Assembly: GCA_947044405.1 (NCBI GenBank)
Contig: CAMRHE010000018.1
Location: 4,836,001-4,900,000, forward strand
Length of the DNA: 64,000 bases
Source: Leptodactylus fallax
Taxonomy: Eukaryota; Chordata; Amphibia; Anura; Leptodactylidae
Reading direction: 5' to 3'
Below, piece after piece: positions 23,113 through 34,450 of this stretch. Position 1 is the first letter of the stretch. Every line of letters begins with the position of its first letter. A program made the position numbers and the translations under genes. The notes beneath the pieces are model-generated. The model was given only the letters and a program-made list of their open reading frames with translations, did not search any database and was not told the origin of the DNA.

Positions 23113-24719
23113 AGTACAGACCAAAAGTTTGGACACACCTTCTCATTCCAAGAGTTTTCTGTATTTTCATGACTATAAAAATTGTAGATTCAAACTGAAG
23201 GCATCAAAACTATGAATTAACACATGTGGAATTATATACTTAACAAAAAAGTGTGAAACAACTGAAAATATGTTTTATATTCTAGGTTCTTCAAAGTAGC
23301 CACCTTTTGCTTTGATTACTGCTTTGCACACTCTTGGCATTCTCTTGATGAGCTTCAAGAGGTAGTCACCTGAAATGGTTTTCACTTCACAGGTGTGCCC
23401 TGTCAGGTTTAATAAGTGGGATTTCTTGCCTTATAAATGGGGTTGGGACCATCAGTTGTGTTGTTCAGAAGTCAGGTGGATACACAGCTGATAGTCCTAC
23501 TGAATGGAGTGTTAGAATTTGTATTATGGCAAGAACAAAGCAGCTAAGTAAAGAAAAACGAGTGGCCATCATTACTTTAAGAAATGAAGGTCAGTCAGTC
23601 CGAAAAATTGGGAAAACTTTGAAAGTGTCCCCAAGTGCAGTGGCCAAAACCATCAAGCGCTACAAAGAAACTGGCTCACATGAGGACCGCCCCAGGAAAG
23701 GAAGACCAAGAGTCACCTCTGCTGCGGAGGATAAGTTCATCCGAGTCACCAGCCTCAGAAATCGCAGGTTAACAGCAGCTCAGATTAGAGACCAGATCAA
23801 TGCCACACAGAGTTCTAGCAGCAGACACATGTCTACAACAACTGTTAAGAGGAGACTGTGTGCAGCAGGCCTTCATGGTAAAATAGCTGCTAGGAAACCA
23901 CTGCTAAGGACAGGCAACAAGCAGAAGAGACTTGTTTGGGCTAAAGAACACAAGGAATGGACATTAGACCTGTGGAAATCTGGGCTTTGGTCTGATGAGT
24001 CCAAATTTGAGATCTTTGGTTCCAACCACCGTGTCTTTGTGCGATGCAGAAAAGGTGAACGAATGGACTCTACATGCCTGGTTCCCACCGTGAAGCATGG
24101 AGGAGGAGGTGTGATGGTGTGGGGGTGCTTTGCTGGTGACGCTGTTGGGGATTTATTCAAAATTGAAGGAATACTGAACCAGCATGGCATGCTATTACAT
24201 CCGGTTTGCGTTTAGCTGGACCATCATTTATTTTTCAACAGGACAATGACCCCAAACACACGTCCAGACTGTGTAAGGGCTATTTGACCAAGAAGGAGAG
24301 TGATGGGGTGCTACGCCAGATGACCTGGCCTCCACAGTCACCAGACCTGAACCCAATCGAGATGGTTTGGGGTGAGCTGGACCGCAGAGTGAAGGCAAAA
24401 GGGTCAACAAGTGCTAAGCATCTCTGGGAACTCCTTCAAGACTGTTGGAAGACCATTTCAGGTGACTACCTCTTGAAGCTCATCAAGAGAATACCAAGAT
24501 TGTGCAAAGCAGTAATCAAAGCAAAAGGTGGCTACTTTGAAGAACCTAGAATATAAGACATATTTTCAGTTGTTTGACACTTTTTTGTTAAGTATATAAT
24601 TCCACATGTGTTAATTCATAGTTTTGATGCCTTCAGTGTGAATCTACAATTTTTATAGTCATGAAAATACAGAAAACTCTTGGAATGAGAAGGTGTGTCC
24701 AAACTTTTGGTCTGTACTG
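23112..24719 (+). mobile_element. Tc1-like transposon with 273-bp inverted repeats
   Basis: The arms 23112-23384 and 24447-24719 are near-identical inverted repeats starting CAGTACAGACCAAAAG. TA follows the right end (24720-24721). On the left the expected TA reads CA, next to the (AT)n tract into which the element probably inserted. The right arm overlaps the last 36 codons of the transposase, so the left arm carries an antisense copy of that coding end. Confidence 0.93.
23526..24556 (+). pseudogene. Tc1-like transposase with small deletion (DD38E spacing)
   Basis: The protein starts MARTKQLSKEKRVAI with a helix-turn-helix (VRKIGKTLKVSPSAV) and a GRPRVT hook. The first catalytic D is in LWSDESKF, then [15 protein letters not shown]. 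Near 24183-24193 the frame shifts by a net loss of 3n+1 bases, between short CATGGC and CATGC repeats. The second frame then gives FQQDNDPKH and SPDLNPIEMVW. Thirty-eight residues separate the second D and the E, the DD38E spacing reported for the Intruder group. It ends at TAA 24554-24556. Apart from this deletion the frame is open, so decay is slight. Confidence 0.92.
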
Positions 24720-24721
24720 TA

Positions 24722-27449
24722 TATTGCCTTTGCACAACAACATTGCCAGGTGAACTCAATGACTTCAACAGGACTGTTCCACCATATACTGTGTATGGGG
24801 ATGCCCCAACATTCTACCAATGGCAGATGCCAAGGTGTAGATAGGTTAGGCATCTTGGATTTCGGAATGCCTGTTTCTTTGTTGCAATAGAGGTAAGCCT
24901 GCCTCCAGAGGTGTCTGGCACTGACGTATTCTTCTCTCCCTGTTTAAAACACATGCAAGCTTGGTAGAGACAATCTTGCAGGTGTATGGGTAAGTCGGGA
25001 GTAATAACTATCTTACGAACAAGCTATCTAAGGTGTATGCTGTCTGCATTCTTCCTGATCATTAATAACAAGATGCCTTTCTTGCCCACTCTTGTCTTGC
25101 TTTGCATTTTTCCAGTGAACGTCACTTTGTTGTTCTGAGCCTTGTATGTTCATAGAGAATGTATGTAATGGAGTACAGGGTCTTCTCACATACATTGCTT
25201 TTCTTTACTATACAGCAGTGGTCTGCAGTCCGTGCTAACTATTGCAATTTTGACTGAACTTTTGAGTCAACATTTTCCATGCGTTTGGATCTGAATTTTT
25301 TCAAAAATATTTTTTGACAGGATGCTTACATTAAAATACTGCAATGTGTCAATGCCAGGATGCTGCTGTATACACTGCACACTGTATTGGCGGGATAGGA
25401 GGGTATTCATCACATCGGATATGTTAGTACATGAGATCTATGGGGACTCTTTTGGGTTACTTCTTCCAGATCATGGAGTCGTGTGGCAATAAGAGAAAAG
25501 TGTGTCCCTCTCAATACAGTAACCGAAAGCAACATTTGTAAAGGTTCATGTAAAGTTTTCTGTCAGGTCAGGACATCCTGACAACAAACAAGTTTTATGA
25601 TTCCCTTAGGTAACCTTTCGGCAGTAAACGTTAGACTGTGGGTGTTTGGGCTGTCTGCTTCCTATGATAGTATGGTGATTCAGCCCTGTATTGTAGCCAC
25701 AGACTTGGTTCTAGTGACTCAGTGTGTATGTTAATAAGTTTGTGCAGCCCCATAGTTATGTCATCCATTGCCCTGGGCTATGACTAGGATTTCTGACTGC
25801 GCATTATTATATGTTCTTCACCTGATGACGTTCGAAAATAAGATTTGTGTCCACTGTCAAAATACTTCTTGGTTTGCAGATAAATATTTCAGTCTTTAAA
25901 GGTGTCTGTACACATTAGGCTACACTTCTGCACTGAGTATCTGTTTTTGATGGTTCCATTAAAAAAAACAAAAAAAAAAACATTAGATGTACAGTTGGAT
26001 ACACATAGATTGCCTTTTATTTGTATCCTTCTTCCATTGACTTCAATAAAAAAAAAAAAAAAAAAAATCAGTCACTATCCATCATTGTATTTTTTTATTT
26101 TCAAACAGAGGAAAAGTCTTAATAAATAAACTGAACCACGACTGATCTCTGATCATGGACAGAAATAAAGGACGGTATAACTGACGACCATCTGTTACTA
26201 CCCATCATATGTCCGTTAGCCATAGAAATAAATGTTAAATTATAAAATAAAAAAATACCGGACAGTTCTACTTTATCATAAGTTTGAACGGAGCCAAAAG
26301 TCCTGCGTTATTCCCTCCACCAAAATAATGGACCTGTGATGGACAACAGATAAAATCCCATTGAACGGACATTAACAACGGTAGTGTGAACGCCTTCTTA
26401 CTGTACATACTGTAGTAGTGTAGACTGGACTAACTAGACGACCAAGTGGATCTATCTTCTCCATGTCCATTAGTAAAGCTTATTAAAGCTTATAAGGAAT
26501 ATACTTTGTATTATAAATGACAAGCATTCCAGTTCACATCGTGACATTTGGATTATACACATGACACCAGTACAATTCCCAACCTGACTTGTTGAAGACA
26601 TAGGTAAGGTTGAGCAGAAAAAAATGTTCAGATTGTGATGGATCCATCAAACTGCACCAATGAAGTGCTGCAGTATCTTTCTATCATTTATGATGGAATC
26701 TGCAACAGACTCTACAGATATGAACCTAGCGAAGTGCCCTAGTACTAGCAATAGACTTTCACAACCTAAACAAGCCAAACATTATGAAAGTGTCTTGATA
26801 ACATTCCATGAGCAGTGGGGGAATTTATTAAGACTAGCATTTTGTATGCCAGTGTTTAGCCATTTTCCCGCTGGCATTAGATGTGACAGAATTATTAATA
26901 GGCTCCGGTGTAAGTTATACTAAAGCTGACTGATGCAAGGACGCCTTGAACCACTTATATTCCACCCTGTTTTGCCCTCTGTTTAAAAAAAGTGTTGCTT
27001 TTGGCCACGGCTTTTACTTGTTGATCAGCCCCAGATGAATGGAGTTGATCAGCTGAGAGTCTCACATTGCGGGTTCTGCGTCAAGATGGAGCAGGACGCT
27101 TATTTTTTCAGAATCCTGGTTCTTTCTCTGCCTCTCATTGAAAACAATGGGAGGCAAAATCGGAGTGGAATTTAGCTCTGTTACTGAGACTGAATCTGTC
27201 TCAAAATCGGTGCCAAATTCCTACTTGTGAACATACTGTAAGGTTCCATTCAGATTAAATTTTAAATTTTTTTTTTTTTTTTATTTAAACATCAATTTAG
27301 CAGATCCGTTTAATGAATACAAACAGATGGTCATCCATTTACATAGAGATCAATTTTTTTTTTTGAAGGACACAAAAACGTAGTATATTATGGATCAGCT
27401 TTTTAAAAAAAAAAAAAAAAAAAAATTGTCTCTCCATCTTTTGCATCAG
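24722..27449. other. Intron sequence, A/T runs but no recognisable gene
   Basis: It has several A or T runs (for example 26047-26067 and 27268-27282) and no exon-like ORF. A tract at 27240-27449 continues after 28024 and forms the host site of the MITE at 27454. Confidence 0.4.
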
Positions 27450-27453
27450 TTAA

Positions 27454-28019
27454 AGGGATTCTATCATTAAAAAACACGTTTTGAACTAAGAGCACATAGG
27501 AATAGCCTTTGTAAAGGCGATTCATCTCTTACCTTTATCTTGAAGGTCCGTGGTTCTGTTTTTTAATTTTTATTCATTCTTCATTGTGCTGAGAAAGCAC
27601 AGGGGGCGTTATCTGTGCTCTGAGCAGAGCGTTGTCATCCAATCCAGCTCCACCTTTCTTCTGCTTCGTCGGCCATTCACCCTCCTCTTCACTCCTCTTC
27701 TTACAGGAGACCACCGCAAAAATGGCCAACGGACATATGCAGTTGGCTGTTCTGTCGACCATTTTGTGGTGGTCTCCTGTAAGAAGAGGAGGAGAATGGC
27801 CGACGGAGCAGAAGAAAGGCAGCGCTGGATTGGATGACAACACTCTGCGCAAAGCACAGGGGGAACGCCCCTGTGCTTTCACAGCACAATGAAGAATGAA
27901 TAAAAATTCCAAAACTGCGGCACGGACCTTCAAGACAAAGGTAAGAGATGACCTGCCTTTACAAAGGCTATTCCTACGTGCTCTTAGTTTAAAACGTGTT
28001 TTTTAATGATAGAATCCCT
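27454..28019. mobile_element. T2/Kolobok-type MITE, 566-bp palindrome, TTAA duplication
   Basis: TTAA flanks both ends (27450-27453 and 28020-28023). AGGGATTCTATCATTAAAAA is mirrored exactly by TTTTTAATGATAGAATCCCT, and inverted identity continues across nearly the whole element. Examples are 'acaggagaccaccgcaaaa' against 'ttttgtggtggtctcctgt' near the centre. ORFs of about 100 aa on both strands are by-products of the palindrome. Confidence 0.9.
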
Positions 28020-28023
28020 TTAA

Positions 28024-28613
28024 ACTGATCTGCTATGCGGATATAATCAGAACATGATGCGAGTAGGCCCTAAGTTTGCACTTGCACTAGTAAATCTGGG
28101 CCTCTGTATGCTCTAGGTTAATGTTACAGAATTGAAAAAAAAAGTCACCAAAAACATTTATAAGAAACATCATAAAAATTACTTGAAATACATGGTGTTT
28201 TGTACAAACATTTAAAAAAACCCGGAAAAAGTGTGTATGAAGGGATATTGTAAGACTGTCTAATTTGCACTCTCTTCATTTTAGTAAATCTGCTCCAATG
28301 TTTTATTGGCTCACTCACTAGTTGACAGCCTGCCCTATATGACTCTACTTACAGAATAGCTGTCAGTCACTGACCAACACCGCCTACTGATCTCCTTAAT
28401 ACAAATTCAGCTGAGATGTAAATACAATACATTATTATTTATCTATACTGAATCTTTTCCCACAAAACTATATATCAGTCTGCTCAGCTCCTCCTGCTCT
28501 GTACCATGCTGCCTTGTTCAACTCAACAGGTTCACATAAGTGTTTTCAGCAGTCATGTTGGAGTAGTTGGGGACTTCATTATTGTGGTGCTAGGACCAAA
28601 ATTGTTGGGTATG
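28024..28613. other. Intron with a copy of the 'ctgctcagctcctcctgctc' repeat
   Basis: At about 28246-28560 lies a diverged copy of a dispersed repeat also seen at 54070-54680 and 57665-58030. No coding sequence is supported. Confidence 0.45.
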
Positions 28614-28615
28614 TA

Positions 28616-30181
28616 CAGTCATGGCCAAAAGTTTTGAGAATGACACAAATATTATATTTTCACATGATCTGCTGCCCTCTGGTTTTTATGTGTGTTTGTC
28701 AGATGTTTTTATCACATACAGAAATATAATTGCATTCATATTATGAGTAACAGAAGCTTATATTGACAGTTAGAATGAGTTAATGCAGCAAGTCAATATT
28801 TGCAGTGTTGACCCTTCTTCTTCAGGACCTCTGCAATTCTCCCTGGCATGCTCTCAATCAACTTCTGGACCAAATCCTGACTGATAGCAGTCCATTCTTG
28901 CAGAATCAATGCTTTAATTTTGTCGAATTTGTTGGTTTTTGTTTGTCCACCCGTCTCTTGATGATTGACCACAAGTTCTCAATGGGATTAAGATCTGGGG
29001 AGTTTCCAGGCCATGGACCCAAAATCTCTCTGTTTTGTTCCCTGAGCCATTTAGTTATCACCTTTGCTTTATGGCAAGGTGCTCCATCATGCTGGAAAAG
29101 GCATTGTTGAGCGCCAAACTGCTCTTGGACGGTTGGGAGAAGTTGCTCTTGCAGGACATTCTGGTACCATTCTTTATTCATGGCTGTGTTTTTAGGCAAG
29201 ACTGTGAGAGAGCCGATTCCCTTGGCTGAGAAGCAACCCCACACATGAATGGTTTCAGGATGCTTTACAGTTGGCATGAGACAAGACTGGTGGTAGCGCT
29301 CACCTCTTCTTCTCCGAATAAGCTGTTTTCCAGATGTTCCAAACAATCGAAAAGGGGATTCATCAGAGAAAATGACTTTACCCCAGTCCTCAGCAGTCCA
29401 CTCCCTGTACCTTTTGCAGAATATCAGTCTGTCCCTGATGTTTTTTCTGGAGAGAAGTGGCTTCTTTGCTGCCCTCCTTGAGACCAGGCCTTGCTCCAAG
29501 AGTCTCCGCCTCACAGTGCGTGCAGATGCACTCACACCTGCCTGCTGCCATTCCTCAGCAAGCTCTGCACTGCTGGTAGCCCGATCCCGCAGCTGAAACA
29601 CTTTTAAGAGACGGTCCTGCCGCTTGCTGGTCTTTCTTGGGCACCCTGAAGCCTTTTTGGCACCAATGGAACCTCTCTCCTTGAAGTTCTTGATGATGCG
29701 ATAGATTGTTGACTGAGGTGCAATCTTTCTAGCTGCAATACTCTTCCCAGTTAGGCCATTTTTGTGCAGTGCAATGATGACTGCACGTGTTTCTTTAGAG
29801 ATAACCATGGTTAACAGAAGAGAAACAATGATGGCAAGCACCAGCCTCCTTTTAAAGTGTCCAGTGGTGTCATTCTTACTTAATCATGACAGATTGATCT
29901 CCAGCCCTGTCCTCATCAACACCCACACCTGTGATAATGGAGCAATCACTGAAACGATGTTAGGTGGTCCTTTTAAGGCAGGGCTGCAATGATGTTGAAA
30001 TGTGTTTTGGGGGATAAAGTTCATTTTCTAGGCAAATATTGACTTTGCAAGTAATTGCTGTTAAGCTGATCACTCTTTATAACATTCTGGAGTATATGCA
30101 AATTGCCATTAGAAAAACTGAAGCAGTAGACTTTGTAAAAATTAATATTTGTATCATTCTCAAAACTTTTGGCCATGACTG
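28616..30181 (-). mobile_element. Tc1-like transposon, 1.57 kb, nearly intact
   Basis: TA flanks both ends (28614-28615 and 30182-30183). CAGTCATGGCCAAAAGTTTT starts the left end and is mirrored exactly at the right; the perfect terminal match covers about 28 bp and then diverges. A single transposase gene runs on the minus strand. A fragment of the same family is at 36493-36776. Confidence 0.94.
28793..29808 (-). pseudogene. Tc1-like transposase, single-base frameshift near the C-terminus (DD35E)
   Basis: The ATG is at 29806-29808 (MVISKETRAVI); the open frame extends upstream only through a GTG. Domains: helix-turn-helix (TGKSIAARKIAPQSTIYRI), CPRKTSKRQ hook, then DDE residues in IFSDESPF, FQHDGAPCH and SPDLNPIENLW. 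Thirty-five residues separate the second D and the E. After KRRVDKQKPTNSTKLK the frame stops at 28906. A one-base loss in a short A run there would account for it. The next frame gives ALILQEWTAIS to EVLKKKGQHCKY, stopping at 28793-28795, the usual family C-terminus. All catalytic residues lie in the first frame. Confidence 0.93.
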
Positions 30182-30183
30182 TA

Positions 30184-31263
30184 AATGGTTCATGGGACAT
30201 GTTGGAAATCTTGTTATGCAGTGATAAGGGAATGTCCCTGTAATAGGGAAGTTCTTATTTCTAGACATAAATGTGACCTTTATACAGCACTTATTGCTTC
30301 CTACCAGCTTGTTTATATTGTGCTTCATACCTACTGTAGGTCGGTCCAAGCATGTTCTAGGAAAAAGTATGAGCAAAGTGATTGTTAAACTGTGGAACTT
30401 GGTGACAAAGAAGTGCAGCAAGAAAAATTCCCTTCTATTAGTTCACTGGTAATGAAAAGACTGCTTACTGCACTCGAGCGTATTTGTTTTCAATGTGCTA
30501 TCAAATATTTATTTATTTATTTTTTAACTGATCTTTTTGTCCAGTCTGTGAACTCTGTGTACACTGTACCTGACCCCTGTGTTTTATCTTTAAACTGGAA
30601 AAAAGCCCCCAAATTATACATCAAATGTATCTATAGGTCACTACCTGATGGAGGCCAAAAAACTGTTCTTCTGGCCTCCATTGGGTCAGTATTTATTGGT
30701 ATACCTTTTTCTTTTACTGTCTGTAAAGCATGCCATATACATTCTTTTTACAATTGGAGTTTAGGAATGATGTATACTACTTTATAGTTATACAGTGCAT
30801 ATGTCGAAGGTATATTTCTGGAAATTTTCCCATTGTATAACTCCAATGGAGGGCTCAAATCCAGTAAGCACAGAACCTATTCGCAGCATCACACTGGTAT
30901 GTAATACTTTGGTTGTTCCGCTCATCATAAGCAGAGCACTGGAACCAATGCTTGACAGACACCAATGGTACCTGCCGGACACCATTGACTTGAAATGGGT
31001 TTGTCGGAGTTTTGTCACTGTCTGTAATTTTGCAAGGGAAAACAGCACAATCTGCAATGGAGATTCTGAAGGGAGATACCATATGAACAGAACAGTACAC
31101 GTGCAAGGCACATTCCTGATAATCTATGGTTAAAGGGATATCTCATCTCAGGAAGTTAGGGGAACTACTGAACTCCTCTGTTTCAATAAGAGGCACATAC
31201 GAAAACTGTGTACTACAGGAACTCCTGTTTACTTCTCTAAGGGTTTCAGGCTTTACTTTGTTA
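30184..31263. other. Intron sequence with weak repeat pieces
   Basis: A short hairpin is at 30645-30690 ('gatggaggcc' against 'ggcctccattg'). A diverged segment at 30800-31130 has both-strand ORFs typical of an old palindromic repeat. A 131-codon ORF at 30392-30787 resembles no protein I know. Confidence 0.4.
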
Positions 31264-31740
31264 GGCTAAGGGTCCACATAGCGAGCCTTTTTCCTCTACA
31301 GATTTTCTGCCTCTATTATACTCATACAGAAACATAGGTATAATTGAAATGCTGCGATTTACAAAAATGCAAGTGGTTTTGAAATCACAGCATTTCCGCT
31401 GCAGATTCTTTTCTGCAATGTGTGGATGGGATTAGCCAGAATCTCAGTCACTTTGCAGTTAATGTAAAACACAGCCGGGGTCCCACATTTCAGGTAATGT
31501 AATATGCTGCGTATTCGCAAAGTGGATGGGATTCTGGTTAATAATTGTAAATCACAGCATGTCAATTATACCTACTGAAACGCTGGCGGTTTTTCGTATA
31601 AGCATAATAGGGACAGAAAGTTTTCCTCTGCGGACTTTCTGTGAAAAGTGTTGCAGAAAATAATGCAATTCCTTTCTGCCGCAGTCTTTTCCACATTGCT
31701 TTTTGACTGTGGCTCGCTGCATGGGGCCTTAGCCTAAGGG
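31264..31740. repeat. Dispersed repeat family B, two adjoining copies
   Basis: 'ctgcgatttacaaaaatgc', 'aaatcacagcatttccgctg' and 'tgcaatgtgtggatgggatt' are family B blocks. From about 31500 a second piece runs in the opposite orientation ('gcggactttctgtgaaaag') and ends 'catggggccttagcct'. Confidence 0.6.
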
Positions 31741-32459
31741 TAAGTTCACCCAACTGAGTTTGGAATTTCCATCTCAGACTTGCAGCTTATTTTGGTAGTT
31801 TGAGACATCAGATTCTCGGCAGATCCAGCTAAATTTGATGAGATCTGCCGTGAAACCGATGTCTCAAAATACCAAAATAAGCTGGATGTGCCATTAATCT
31901 GCAGATAAATATCTCATGTGTATGGACAGCTAAGGACATTTTCTACCTTTTATGCTAGCCCATAAGCATTAGATCTGCCCACTATCTGATGTCTGTGAGC
32001 TCATCCCGAGGACTGCAGATTTTTACCTGTCTGATCCTGTCTGTTTTGTTCTGAAGTGAGTAGTACCAGAGTCGTCTGGCTGCTTTTTATCTACCCACAA
32101 AAATAACATACCCATTTGGCAGAGCTGATGTGGGAATGGGGGTGTTGGGGAGGATAGTGTTGGCTGACATTTATAGCATGTGTTTGTTTTACAGGTTTTT
32201 ATCTTTTTCTCATTCTGAGTTTATCATTACTATCTGGAGTTCCCAGCCAGTATGATTTATTTTGCTCGTGACAACTTTGCTCCTTGGAGAGTATAAATAG
32301 TATGCCGTCTAGAAGCAGCTGTTTGTATTTTGTACACAAAAAATGTAATACATTTCTGTGGGTGGATGATCCATCGAGGAGGTGTAATATTGTAGCTTGT
32401 CAGTGGCACTGCTTTGATTAAAGTGATACTCCAGTCACCCATAAGCTGCATCTCCTGCC
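31741..32459. other. Intron sequence, short inverted repeat only
   Basis: 'cagcttattttggtagtttgagacatc' at about 31782 is mirrored by 'gatgtctcaaaataccaaaataagctg' near 31857-31884. This is a hairpin of an unassigned MITE remnant. The rest is unremarkable. Confidence 0.45.
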
Positions 32460-32690
32460 GAAATCTGCAACGTCAAATAGGGCCGCAGCAAAAAAAGCAC
32501 TTTAGGAAAAACCCTGGTGGAAACGCATTGGAGTTTTTCCTGCAGCGCTTTTCACACAAATTCTGCAAAGGTTTCCTCTGCGGACTTCCTGCTTCCGTTA
32601 TACCTATAGGGAAAACGCCGGCGTTTCTTTAGGTATAATTGACATGCTGCGATAGTTTTGGAAATCGCAGCATGACTCTTATTTTTCCAC
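32460..32690. repeat. Dispersed repeat family B, copy
   Basis: This copy contains 'gcggacttcctgcttccg', 'cctatagggaaaacgccggc' and 'ggtataattgacatgctgcg'. Confidence 0.6.
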
Positions 32691-33225
32691 AGTCTGAGTC
32701 CTGCATGGCAGACAGCTGTGATCAGAAAGTGTGTGAGTATGTTCATATGGATTTTTTTTTTTTTTGCAAGATTTGCAGAATGCGCCTCAAAAAAGTGCCT
32801 CCCAATACTCTTTCATTTAAATTGGAGTCAAGAAAAAAACCTTCCAGACTCCCATTGAAATGAATGGGAGAGTTCGGAGGTGTGTATTGACGTGAACATT
32901 TCCTAAAGCTCCTCTAATTTGATGTGATAGAATTCCGATGTGAATATGTAACTATGTATCTAATACAGTACTAATAATTATATAATATAATTAATCCATT
33001 TTATGTTGAAGTCTGAGATGGTTGCACATTGGAATAAGTACAATAGAATACTTTATCGATCCCAGAGTCCTTAAAAAACCCCAAAACAAAATGCAATCTA
33101 AGTAGAGAAGTTATTTACAACAGGTCAAAAAAAACAATCTGGGAAGTTGTGGTGCGTGACAGAGGGATCAGTAATTCTTGCTGTTATCTGTTTGCTATCA
33201 GGTGGTGATTTGTGACCCTCACAGT

Positions 33226-34445
33226 TCATACATAGTGTGATATGAAGCTGGCATGAATATTAAGTCCAAATTGCAGAGTTTTCAGTTTTTGCATAAATTT
33301 GTGCTCCCATTGTTTCCTTTCCTCCTGCGTCTTAAACTGTCCCATTAAAACCACAACCCGCAAATCTTCAATAGAGTGGTTTTCTCCGGAGAAATGTGCG
33401 GCCACTGGGAGATCGATTTTGCTGTTATTAATATTGGACCTGTGTGAGTTCATTCGCTGACTAAGTCTCTGCCCTGTTTCCCCCACATAGAGGCCTGTGG
33501 TGGGACATTGCGCACACATTATGAGGTACACCACATTGGAAGACCTGCAGGAGAATGTCCCCCTAATTCTGTGCACCTGTTGTGACTGTGGGATAGGTAC
33601 ACTGTCAGCGGTGTGGATGTGCTTGCAGGTCATGCACCTTTTATGTAGGCAAGGTGAGGTGCCATTTTCAGTTGGGGCCTTCAGGGCACTCCGGACAATA
33701 ATACGCCTCAGGTTTGGTGGTTGTCGAAAGAAAAGGAGAGGGGGGACTGGAAATATGTCCTTGAGTCTGTTGTCCCTATGTAGCACAGGTTGGAGATCCT
33801 TGGCAATCCTTCGTAGGATGTCCAGCTGTGGGTTGTAGGTGACAACTAGTGGCACTCTGGCTTCTTTCTGGGTCTTTTTATATGTGAGCAGACTGTCTCT
33901 GTTAATGGCTGCCGCCTTGTTTAGTTGGTTGTCCGTCACTTTTGGTTTGTATCCCAATCGGAGAAATTTCATCCTCAGATCCAGGAGGTGCTTGTCCAGG
34001 ACTGCTTTGTCGGAGCAAATACGATTGTATCGTATAGCCTGGCTGTAGATAATAGATTGTCTTGTGTGCTTGGGGTGGAAGCTGTCGTTTCTCAGGTAGG
34101 CTGTTCTGTCTGTGCGTTTGTGATATATCGATGTGAGTAGCCGGTGGTCTTTGATGTATATTGTGGTATCCAGAATGTGAATTTCACTCCCTGAATAGCT
34201 AAGTTTAAGGTTGATGGTAGGGTGAAAGTCATTGAAGTCATTATGGAATTGAAGTAGGGCCTCCTCACCTGCAGTCCAGATGACAAGGATATCATCGATA
34301 TAACGAAGGTAAATCATAGGTTTGGTGGTGCATGTTGATAAATATGCTCCTTCCAGTTCTGCCATAAAGAGATTTTCATATTGGGGTGCACATCTGGTGG
34401 GCAAAATGGTACCCTCAGGTAGTGGGCCCAGGGCATTCAGTTTAT
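33226..34445 (-). pseudogene. Penelope-like RT with GIY-YIG endonuclease, 5'-truncated, internal deletion
   Basis: Read on the minus strand, this copy starts KLNALGPLPEGTIL, then jumps to TRCAPQYENLFM. The deletion removes reverse transcriptase motif A and the start of motif B. Motif C is present (LRYIDDILVIW). The thumb region follows, then a CMTCKH motif and the GIY-YIG endonuclease (VVYLIMCAQCPTTGLYVGET, RLSQRMNSHRSNI). It ends at 33226. The deletion junction CCACCAG has short homology to both sides. The frame stays open from motif C through the endonuclease, but without motif A it cannot polymerise. Confidence 0.92.
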
Positions 34446-34450
34446 ATATC

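Noticed and set aside
27550..27933. Overlapping ORFs of 82-119 codons on both strands
   Set aside because: They are by-products of the perfect palindrome of the TTAA MITE, with near-identical peptides on both strands.
30392..30787. 131-codon + strand ORF
   Set aside because: It opens with ATG but has no recognisable domain and no splice or repeat context; length is within chance for AT-rich intron.
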